Shown: in pieces, positions 55,600 through 64,000 of the stretch
Numbering within the stretch: the stretch's first letter is position 1
Layout: each line of letters starts with the position of its first letter
Assembly (NCBI GenBank): GCA_001600875.1
Contig: BCLD01000010.1
Coordinates: 575,853-639,852 of the forward strand
From: Solicoccozyma terricola
Taxonomy: Eukaryota; Basidiomycota; Tremellomycetes; Filobasidiales; Piskurozymaceae
Direction of reading: 5' to 3'
DNA length: 64,000 nucleotides
Program-made: the position numbers and the translations under genes
Notes under the pieces: generated by a model
What the model was told of the DNA's origin: nothing
What the model saw: the letters and a program-made list of their open reading frames with translations, nothing else
The model's database searches: none

Positions 55600-58088
55600 A
55601 TGTCCCTCCCATTTCCCACCCCAGGCTCCAATGCCATCCGCACAATCCACGAGCTCGACACCATGATCTTCGAGAAGAACGTGGATATCCCGTTGAAAGA
55701 CGGCGGTGTCTGTCGTGGTAATGTTTACAAGCCGAAGAAGGCTGGAAAGTACCCTGTTATCATGACATGTAAGTGTCTTGACCTGCCGCCCTTGCTCTCG
55801 CATACCAACCCTTAACCCCTCACATCCATCCCCATCCTCATCCCCACTTCCACTCCCATCATATCAGACGGTCCCTACGGCAAAGACGTCCCATACCAAG
55901 ATTTCCACCCCGCTTCATTCTCTGAAATCCCTTCCGATCAAAAGAGTGAATACAGCGCATGGGAAACACCTGAACCTACTTATTGGACTCAACAAGGCTA
56001 TGTTGTTCTTCGTGTCGATGAACGTGGAATCGGATCATCGCCTGGGTTCTTGGATACTATGTCTGATCAGACTAGTTCGGATTTCGCAGAATGTATTGAA
56101 TGGGCTTCGGAGCAGGATTGGTCGAATGGCAAGATTGGATTGTTGGGTATCTCGTGAGTCGTTCGCTGTATTCGCCGGGAGGACAGGAATACGTATGTTC
56201 AACTGTCTCCTACTTGCAGATACTACGGAGGAAGTCAATGGCGTGTTGCAGCTCGTAAACCCAAAGGTCTAGCCTGCATAATCCCATGGGAAGGTGAGTT
56301 CCTCACCCTCCTCCTCCTCCTCCTTCTCTTGTTAATAATCCACTGACATTTGATGTCTCCCCCACCAGGCATGACCGACTACTACCGAGATCGAGTTCGT
56401 CACGGTGGTATCCTCTCCAACCAGTTCATCCATTTCTGGTGGAGTCGACAAGTCGCTACTATGCAATATGGTAATGGGGAAAAGGTACCTAGAGCGTGGG
56501 GTAAGTTTAACTCGTTGTCATCCGAGCTCGCTTGAGATTCGCTAAATCGTATTTATCATATCCCCGCCCGCCCACCTCACCTCCAGGCCCAACTGTCAAA
56601 GGCCCACCAGTCGGACCTGAATGCATCGAAGGAACCATCCCTCCCACCGAACTAATTTCCAATCGAAAAGACCAAACGATCGATAATGCCGCTCATCGAT
56701 ACCTAGATGAACCATACCATTCATCCAGGGTATACAATTTGTCCGATATCGACGTCCCTGTTTTATCAGTTGCCAACCTCGGTGGAATCATGTTACATCT
56801 ACGAGGGAATGTTATTGGGTATTTGGAGGCTGGGACTAAGAATAAATGGCTTTATTTCATCTCTGGGAGGTGAGTTGGGGTAGTGGGAATGCTTAGGATG
56901 TGTTGGGAGGTTCGGCGGAATTGATATGAATGGCTGGCTGCACAGACACGATCTTCCTTTCTATCTTCCTCACTACGTCAAGCTTCAAAAGTCATGTAAG
57001 TCAACGAAGCGCCTATCCTCCTCTCCCCGATCCTCTGACTCGCCCCTCCCCACTCCCTCCAGTCCTCGACGCCTGGTTGAAGGACGAAGACGACATGGGA
57101 TGGACACAAGGACCAAACGTCGCCGTGCCCGCCGTTTCCCTCCTCGTTCGAAAAGGTAACCCGGGATTCAACTCGAACGAAGCTGAAGCCACATACACTT
57201 CGAGAACTGAGACGGAATGGCCATTAGCGAGGACAGAATATACAAAGTTCTACCTTGACCCAAAGACATTGGAGATGTCACCTACCTCTCGACCCCAAGA
57301 GGAAGAAAGATTAGAGATCGCAGCGTTGGGTAAAAGCACCCCAATCTCATTCACTGCAACTTTCAACAAAGAAACTGAAATCGCTGGTCATCCCACTGCT
57401 AATCTTTTCGTCGGCGTGAAGAAACGAGAGGATGGTACGATCCCGAAGGATATCGATCTTTTCGTCACTTTGAGATTGATCGATGAGAATGGGAAGGAGG
57501 TGTTTTATACTGGTACAGCTGGAGATCCCGTTCCCCTTTGCAAGGGTAAGTTCTGGGAATATCATACCCACCTCTTCCTTTCATCATGCTGATTGGCTTT
57601 TTCATTCATTCATTCATCAGGCTGGCTCAGAGCCTCTGTTCGAGCAATCGATTCATCATCCCCTCAGCATCGGGAATACATCCCGTATCGCAAATACGAA
57701 TCGACGGATGTTCAGTACATCAAGGATGAAGAACCCGTAGAGATGTTGGTAGAGTTGTGGCCGACTGCGTGCGTTGTTCCGAAAGGTGGCAAGGTCATCT
57801 TTGAGGTGAGTCAATTGAAGGTAGAGTGGCATTCATTTGGGTTTGGAAAAGAGAGCTGATCATTGAACGATTTGATAACCATCAAGGTCGCTACTGCTGA
57901 TACTCAAGGAGGTGGAATCTTCAACCACTGTGATCCAAATGATCGGTGAGAGCGTCTCGTCTCTTCAGGAAAACGGAGAATTAGCTGATGAACTCCCTTC
58001 TCGCAGATCGGAGGAAACGTTTGGAGGAATCGATGTGATTCATTTTGGTAAAGGGAAAGAGAACTGGGTATCTTTACCGATTGTTTAA
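55600..58088 (+). CDS. CocE/NonD-family serine hydrolase (X-Pro dipeptidyl-peptidase-like)
   Basis: Alpha/beta-hydrolase of the CocE/S15 group; members cleave esters, amides or X-Pro peptides. ATG at 55600 (MSLPFPTPGSNAIRTIHELD), no signal peptide, so probably intracellular. Motifs: FEKNVDIPLKDGGVCRGNVY; YGPYGKDVPYQ; YWTQQGYVVLRVDERGIGSS; WSNGKIGLLGISYYGGSQWR, the nucleophile elbow GxSYxG reassembled over an intron at about 56155-56219; and SGRHDLPFYLPHYVKLQ, bearing the likely catalytic His. The C-terminal jelly-roll (XPPC-type) domain includes TPISFTATFNKETEIAGHPT, DIDLFVTLRLIDENGKEVFY and CKGWLRASVRAIDSSSPQHR; the end is FGKGKENWVSLPIV at 58088. About ten exons; the joins I checked are in phase. 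Substrate unknown. Confidence 0.87.
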
Positions 58089-58657
58089 GAGTTGAGGGAG
58101 TATCAGCTCCTGTATATATGGTTGTGAGGGGAGTCTTTGTTTGCATGACGATGTTTGCATGACGATGTGTTTGCCGTTCGGATGAAAGTTGCCCACTTGA
58201 TATTTCTGTTGCCACAATAATTTCATGTTGTTGATGAGTAACTATGACGAATAGTTTACAATTCGATCGATTGTGGATCGTCAAGCTCACGTCTACACAA
58301 CACATTTCTTGATTCAACTGCCCACTGTCTTGAGTCTCGCCAGTACGCAATCCACAAGAGAGACAATCCATCGTAGAGAATTGGATGGTACCTGCGAGAC
58401 CGATGTGAGTCCTTCTCATCAACCCATATTTCCACGATTCCACCGGTAACCACGACCCGATAGCGTCGATTTTGTAGCATCTTGCTATAGCGGCACATCA
58501 CATCCTCAGCCGCAGCACCACGATGTCCTGCGAGGAATTTCCCATTCACACACCTAGTTCGTCATTAAGAGACAGAAGAAGACACACAAATGGTATGTTC
58601 TCCTACACAGCTGCAACTCTCCCCACCGACTGACTAACGAAAGCCTTTTCCCTTACC
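58089..58657. other. Spacer between CocE-like and hypothetical genes
   Basis: Tandem genes on the plus strand. It contains a 15-bp direct repeat (GCATGACGATGTTTGC then GCATGACGATGTGTTTGC, about 58142-58174). A minus-strand open frame of about 98 codons lies here and is listed separately at low confidence. Confidence 0.4.
58256..58549 (-). CDS. Possible small minus-strand gene, unknown
   Basis: Not recognised. An open frame starting MNGKFLAGHRGAAAEDVMCR and continuing MLQNRRYRVVVTGGIVEIW looks more protein-like than most shadows. Read through, it ends at 58256. If a very short intron (about 32 nt, from GTTGATGAG to CTCGCAG) were spliced it would continue VPSNSLRWIVSLVDCVLARL instead. That intron is shorter than others in the window, and the start context is poor. 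It may be a chance frame or antisense transcript in the upstream region of the next gene. Confidence 0.2.
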   Translation of the reverse strand: MNGKFLAGHRGAAAEDVMCRYSKMLQNRRYRVVVTGGIVEIWVDEKDSHRSRRYHPILYDGLSLLWIAYWRDSRQWAVESRNVLCRRELDDPQSIEL

Positions 58658-60843
58658 ATGTTTAAATGCGTAACAGGAGACCGTCCAACAACCCCATTAA
58701 CAATCTCATCTCCTCAATCAATACCAGTCTCTCCAAATACTCCACCGCACTATGGATTAGCTTGTCTCCCAGTTCATACTACCCATCCTCACCAATCCGA
58801 GCCTCCATATGAAACTCAATCCATCGATCAATCTCCAACGAATATCTCCTTCTTGATCTTGATTCAACCGGGAGATGGAGATGAAAGACCGCAGAGTCCA
58901 GGAACACCTTGTATTTCAGATGGAGTGGTAGTCCATGGGGATAGAGGTGGAAGGGTTGGTGAGAATTCATGTCCGAAGGATGGAATAGATACGGGAGTGG
59001 TAGGAGGTTCTGGAGTGATCACGAACAAGTACGTTTATCTCTTTCTCTCTATCAATACATTCAAGTTCCGGATTGATGTATCATACCTCTCTTTGGCTAT
59101 TAGAATCGACTCGGCTGAATCATTCAACATCGATACCTACCTCCAAGCATTCGACGACCTATCTTCTCCAATTCCAATCCTCCCCTCGATCTCTTCCGCA
59201 TACCCTAACACAATAATAACATCTAAATCCAACACTCATCCACCCCAAACCCACCTCAAACCCTTCCGAAAGACCAACTTAAGTCCATCTTCTTCGCCAC
59301 CTGATTTTAAACGAACCGCTCGTCGTCCTCATTTCGAACCAAAATCTCTCTTTGGTCCTGTCTCTACCGCTACTATTACCACGAATGTCGTCGCTGCTAC
59401 TGATCGCGCTATTACACTCGATATCGATCGTCAACCCGCCACGCGTCATATCGTCACATCCACGTCGGACCCAACGTTCGTTCGTCATCCAGGAGCAGAT
59501 TACAAAGGTGGTGTAGATCCGGAATTGAAAGAATGGTATGAAGTCAAGATGGCAAGTTTGAGATCGAGTTCTACGGGTATCTTGTTGGGTTTCCCAACGG
59601 GGAAGAAAGGTGGTGAGGAGAGTAGGGTGCAGGTGAAGGAGGTGGATGGGAGGTGGGCTGGGATGAAGAAGGTCACGCGGATCGATGAGGACGTTGGGAA
59701 AGGCAGTGCGCTGAAGAGGTGGTTGAGTTCGGAAGAGAGGGAGTTGCGAGATGCAGGTATCATTTTGGGAGACCGGGTTGAGATCTATAAAGGAGAAGAG
59801 ACCCGTACGATCTCAACGCCTTCTTGTTCCCAAACCGACGTCTTTACCACTCCACCGCCTCCGAATACCGATATCACAATTGCGCCTTCTCTTCTTCCGC
59901 TTCATATTATCGATCTCGTCTCGCCACTTACGCTTCCTGATAGCTCAAGCACGATAGGACCACCACACCTCGCACTCAAGTATGATCCGATGACGAAGAA
60001 GTGGGATAGAGATTCAAAGACGATGTTATTGAGAAAGAGGATGGACATACAGCACCTGGGATTAGGTATGGGATTGCCGATGACGCCGATGGTGGTCAAG
60101 AGGAAGATGGAAATTGAGGGGGAGGTAGGGCAGTGGAGGAACAAGAATTATCCCAAAGGCAAGGCGTTGGCGGCAGCGGTAGAACTCGAGCCTCCTAAAG
60201 CCACATCGACGGATAAACTACTTCCATCAATCCAAATCAAGCCTTCCCAAGGGTTCGTTGGATCGTTGTCGTGGCCCAGATCAACTGGTCTTGGGAAGAC
60301 AACTTTGAGACACAAAGGTCGAAAGATCATGGAAGACATTGAAACGCCGAATGTGAGTCCTACGCGAGTGAGGAACGTCGCGCAGAACGAATCGCTAAAC
60401 TCTGCTCCCCCCTTCCACCAGGTCCGAAGCCCACACGCTGATCCCCCAACCCCCGATCCTCCCACACGCCGCATCATCTCTGCTCCAACCAAAGCGACCA
60501 CTCAATCCCGCATTGAACGTGGTTTCACCGATTTCCTCTCCAAAGCACGTACTGCTTCAGATCCATTCCCTTCGAAGTCCAAGCACAGAAGGAGAAAGAA
60601 AGTGAAACAGCCATTGCCTCCCGCTGAAGAAATAGTGTACGATCTCGTTGGATTGGCGAAGAAGTATGAAGACGAGGAGCCATCCGAGGTAAGTTCGGTG
60701 ACCGGGTATCGTCAATGCTGTGCACGTCGATGTCGACCCCTGTTGATCGATGGTGCCGCATCGTACAGGTCTATCTCGCGCTCCGACAAGAGATGGAGGA
60801 AGCGTTCAAGTCGATGGAAGCGGAAGAGGCAAAGAGTGGTTGA
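58658..60843 (+). CDS. Hypothetical protein, Ser/Thr/Pro-rich, three exons
   Basis: No domain recognised. ATG at 58658 (MFKCVTGDRPTTPLTISSPQ). The first intron is at about 59030-59108 (joins N-K to IDSAESFNIDTYLQAFDDLS). A second intron at about 60689-60770 joins KYEDEEPSE to VYLALRQEMEEAFKSMEAEE with the stop at 60841-60843. About 700 residues, mostly predicted disorder, with better-ordered blocks VDPELKEWYEVKMASLRSSS, WLSSEERELRDAGIILGDRV, HLALKYDPMTKKWDRDSKTM and a basic stretch KSKHRRRKKVKQPL near 60580 that could be a nuclear localisation signal. The C-terminus is helical and acidic. An alternative start further 5' near 58590, through a small intron, was considered but gives early stops. 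Confidence 0.65.
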
Positions 60844-61139
60844 GGATGTATGTGGTCGTTGGAGGGCAGGTGGAGGTGGAGAAACAGTTGTGGGGTGGGG
60901 GGTGGCGTAGAATTGTTATTGATTGAGATCACGTGACCATAGCTCGGCGTTGGCCACATGACTTCGGGACTTCGGCTTCGGATGAACCACTCGATGTCGT
61001 TTGGTTCCACGAACATCTGGGTAAGGTAATAATGTCAACCGAAGGGGATTTGCCACTGGAATAACAACATACCCCTCTGTTCAACCCATCTACTGATTTG
61101 GACACACATCGAGTCAAACTTTTCGCCCGTTTGAGAGCC
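60844..61139. promoter_or_regulatory. Promoter of the NmrA-like gene
   Basis: Tandem spacer with a CACGTGAC element at 60930-60937, about 210 bp before the ATG. Otherwise nothing recognised. Confidence 0.4.
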
Positions 61140-62254
61140 ATGAAGAACATCATCGTCCTCGGTGCAACCGGCAAGCAGGTAAGCCGCATAGCGGATGCAT
61201 CGTCGCCACACCCACATCCATGGTTAAACCTCAAAACCCCCTAACTGATGGTCTACTACAGGGTGGTGCACTCGTCCGAGCCATCATCGCTTCCCCCTCG
61301 GCTTCCGACTTCACAATCTACGCTATCAACCGCGACCCGACGTCCGCATCCGCACAGAAGCTAGCTGCTCTGAGTCCATCCATCAAGCCGACGAAGGGTG
61401 ACCTAGCTAATCCTGCTGCGCTGTTCTCCACGATTGGTGAACCGATTTGGGGTGTCTTTTGTATGGGTACGAGTCAGGGTGGTCATGGTGCTTCTGCGGC
61501 AACCGAGGAACAATACGGCAAAGCGATGGTGGATGCTGCAATCGCGAACAATGTCTCTCATTTCGTCTACACCTCTGTGGATCGTGGAGGTGAAACCAAA
61601 TCACCCGAAACACCTACCAATATTCCTCATTTCATCTGCAAACACAACGTTGAGAAGTATCTGGAGTCCAAAGCGGGGACTGGGAATATGACGTACACTA
61701 TCTTACGCCCTGTTGCCTTTTTCGACAACTTTACCAACGACTTTATGGGTAAAGCATTCATGAGTACTTGGAAACTCTCTGTGAGCGACACGAAGCCTCT
61801 TCAATTCATCGCGGCGTCGGATATCGGATGGTTTGCAGCTCAAGCCTTCATCAACCCGGAAGACGTGACATACAAGAACAAAGCGTTGTCGTTGGCTGGA
61901 GACGATTTGACTTTCCCTCAATGGCGAAAGGTGTTCAAGGAGCATACGGGGAAGGAAGTGCCAACGACATTCAGCTTAGTTGGAAGGTTGATTTTATTCA
62001 TGGTTGGGGATTTTGGTTAGTGGAGAAAGCGGGGATTTCCGTGGTTGTGTCGTTGTTGTTGAGTGACTGATATGGATGACTTGCTCCCCCTCCCCGCCCC
62101 CCCCCCCTCCCCTCTCACACACACAGGCAAGATGATGAAGTGGTTCGAGACTGACGGATACGGGGCTGATATTCCTAAACTCAAGACCATCCACCCAGGT
62201 CTCAAGGACTTTGGAGCGTGGTTGGACACCGAGTCGGGGTGGAAGAAGAAGTGA
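61140..62254 (+). CDS. NmrA-like NAD(P)-binding protein
   Basis: Atypical SDR of the NmrA/HSCARG group: a Rossmann-fold dinucleotide sensor or reductase. ATG at 61140: KNIIVLGATGKQ, then across an intron GGALVRAIIASPS, giving the GxxGxxG cofactor motif. Further blocks: FTIYAINRDPTSASAQKLAA, GDLANPAALFSTI, WGVFCMGTSQGGHG, VSHFVYTSVDRGGETKSPET, HFICKHNVEKYLESK, YTILRPVAFFDNFTNDFMGK, ASDIGWFAAQAFINPEDVTY and KALSLAGDDLTFPQWRKVFK. The last exon, after an intron with C11 at 62097-62107, encodes KMMKWFETDGYGADIPKLKT and ends at 62254. About 300 residues, normal for the family. It could be a redox-sensing regulator or an enzyme; the sequence does not decide. Confidence 0.9.
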
Positions 62255-62528
62255 GAGCCGCGGGGGGTGGGTGGATCGCGAGGTTGAGTGGCGGGATCCG
62301 GGAAGCAGGAGGCGTGTTTGTATAACAGTCAACGGTCATTTAATGCAGTTCGATTTTTAATCAGGATAGACACCATGCACAAGGGAAGGAAGGGGCTGAC
62401 AAGAGTTCCGGGAAAACAACATTTCAAAGAGGAGTCTGTGTCTTTGCGCGAGACCAACTGGTAGTCGACTATGCGACGCCGTACAAGGGGGTGTTCTCAT
62501 CAGCGTCATTGAAACGTCCACCCGAGGG

Positions 62529-63762
62529 TTATTTCAAGTCGTGCGATCTCACTTTGGATGGTTGAACGAGTGGTTTTCCTCCTGGAACGTTGAGTTTTTG
62601 ATAATACCTTGGGAACGTCTTGCTTGGAGTAGCAGATCTAATCGGGATGGTTGATTCGTTTCGTCCATCAGCAAATGGTCTACAAAATGCCAAAAGTACG
62701 AACTCGTTTCGGATAGACGTACATATTATCATATCGATATCCACGTAATTTCGAATTTACAACCTTGAAATTCTCATAATAATTCCCCTAAAAGCGGTTC
62801 CCCATTGCGACGCGGTTTCAGAGTTCAAACCGAAAAAAAGAAAAACGAAACGAAACACTCACCAACTTATTAACACCAACATCCGTAATCCTAATACTCA
62901 ATTTATTTCCATTTCCATTCCGTATACAAGCTGATGAAATCGCATACAAGTTTCCCAAAGATTTATTCGCTCGAAAGATCCGAGAACGACCAAGGAATGT
63001 ACGAGTTGTAGGGATGTTGGGATTATGTTTGGTTAGAGGTTTTAAAGTGGGATGGACGGTACCTATGGATGGAAAGAAGGTTGGTGCCGTTTTGTGCGCC
63101 CATCATGCGGCGCCGACGAAACGAAAATAAAAGTTAGGCTCTCACTATCAATAGGTTTCCCACCTGCGGTTCCACATCGCACAAATCAGCTCAAAATCCA
63201 CTCCAACATCCCCTCCCCCCCCCTGCGCGCGGCGGGGGTGCGAACAACTCCTAGTCACATTCAACTCACCTTCCAAACCACCTTTTCTACCATCCTCCAA
63301 CCTCTCTCCCTCCCCATCACCCTTCAACGAAACCTTCCCAACTCCCATACCCTTCATACCATTCCCCATCCCATCAACTTTTTCAATAGGTGTTCCAAAC
63401 ATGGATTTAACAACCTGTTCATTGTTCATCCCCCCCTGTTGTTGTGATGGTGGTGGTGATGGTGGTTGAATCACTCGGTTTATATTCACTTGATTCGATT
63501 TTTCAACTTGTTGGTGTTGGATTTGAAGAGGATGAGTGAGTTGGATTTGAATGGTTGAATTGATCGTCGTTCCGGGTGGCGGTGGAGGTGGAGGTGACGA
63601 CGATGGCGACGACGGTGGTGGTGGCGATGGGTTTGATGATATGGCGTTAACAACCTTTTCGGATTTGAGAGATTCGATGGGTTTGGAATTGGAATGGGCG
63701 GCGGTGGTGGCGGTGGTGGTGGTGGGGTTGTTGCCGAAGATAGAAGCGAAGAATGATATCAT
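62529..63762 (-). CDS. Hypothetical protein, four exons
   Basis: Not recognised. ATG at 63762 (MISFFASIFGNNPTTTTATT); an upstream in-frame ATG at 63801 is possible. Exon 1 is Pro/Ser-rich with NNEQVVKSMFGTPIEKVDGM and a Gly/Lys-rich end. Exon 2 (about 63060-62860) encodes TVHPTLKPLTKHNPNIPTTR, TFLGRSRIFRANKSLGNLYA, ISSACIRNGNGNKLSIRITD and VGVNKL. Exon 3 encodes VVNSKLRGYRYDNI. Exon 4 encodes PFADGRNESTIPIRSATPSK, TFPRYYQKLNVPGGKPLVQP and SKVRSHDLK, stop at 62529. All four exons join in frame at canonical splice sites, which supports a real gene. The C-terminal part is basic and compact. No signal peptide cleavage site is obvious. Confidence 0.65.
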
Positions 63763-63977
63763 CGTTCCGTCCTGGAAGTAAAGAAATAAAGAGAGTGGCA
63801 AGAGGTGGAGGTAGAGAGCGGTAATCGAGAGGTAATCGAGAAGTAGTCTAGTCGAGTTGAAATTCCAACAACGACAACCCCAAAAACAACAGCCGAAGTG
63901 ATATCGATATAATCCAACATGTTGTTTCTCATAAATCCATTATATATACCCCACCTCAACTAACGACAGCCACACAG

Positions 63978-64000
63978 CCCCCCCCCCCCCCCCCCCCCCC
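63978..64000 (+). repeat. Poly-C tract at the window edge
   Basis: At least 23 C in a row, still running at the last base. It is upstream of the minus-strand hypothetical gene. Its extent is unknown because the window ends. Confidence 0.9.

Noticed and set aside
63978..64000. Telomere or scaffold end
   Set aside because: The tail is pure C with no TTAGGG-type repeats; it is only the window edge inside or next to a homopolymer.

Overview
The window is nuclear DNA of an intron-rich basidiomycete fungus, most likely a Tremellomycete yeast (Cryptococcus/Kwoniella/Tremella-like). This placement is an inference. It rests on dense short introns (mostly 50-100 nt, canonical GT-AG) in almost every gene, short intergenic spaces on both strands, and the gene families present: a Cps1/hyaluronan-synthase-like glycosyltransferase, a membrane-anchored ferroxidase, an ERG2 sterol isomerase, a fungal HMG-box factor and a Zn2Cys6 regulator. 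There are no bacterial operons, CRISPR arrays, phages or recognisable transposons, and I saw no tRNA or rRNA genes. Three runs of N (19685-20524, 37573-38195, 48399-48887) and many long poly-C/poly-G tracts show a draft assembly.

Layout. 1-15 kb: a family-28 sterol-type glycosyltransferase (minus, cut by the window edge), mitochondrial SCOT (minus), the AFG1 ATPase (plus), a short-chain dehydrogenase with a probable frameshift (plus) and an HMG-box transcription factor (minus). 15-23 kb: CstF-64/Rna15 (plus), a RING-CH membrane E3 ligase (plus), a gap with a 79-nt G run, and a mitochondrial oxoglutarate/malate-type carrier (plus). 23-36 kb: a Zn2Cys6 factor and a TBC Rab-GAP (both minus), ERG2 (plus, divergent from the TBC gene) and a Fet3-like ferroxidase (minus).

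36-50 kb: the long ferroxidase upstream region with two iron-type GATA sites, a bZIP factor (plus), a small four-exon gene (plus), an AlaX-type alanyl-tRNA editing protein (minus), the Cps1-like synthase (minus) and an MTP18/MTFP1 protein (plus, spanning a gap). 50-64 kb: a TAF12-like histone-fold protein (plus), a stand-alone histidinol-dehydrogenase-family protein (minus), a CocE/NonD hydrolase (plus), a hypothetical protein (plus), an NmrA-like protein (plus) and another hypothetical protein (minus).

The genes are mostly housekeeping and regulatory, not one pathway. Several act in mitochondria (SCOT, AFG1, carrier, MTP18), and ERG2 plus the family-28 transferase touch sterols.

The most unusual signal is a roughly 28-30 bp tandem repeat family with a GCGAGC..AGCGAGCACT core. 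It occurs in exceptionally long first introns (521-582 nt) of three unrelated genes (ferroxidase, bZIP, TAF12-like), each time on the sense strand and followed by a pyrimidine-rich stretch up to the acceptor. A second global pattern is that long homopolymers inside introns are nearly always C on the sense strand.
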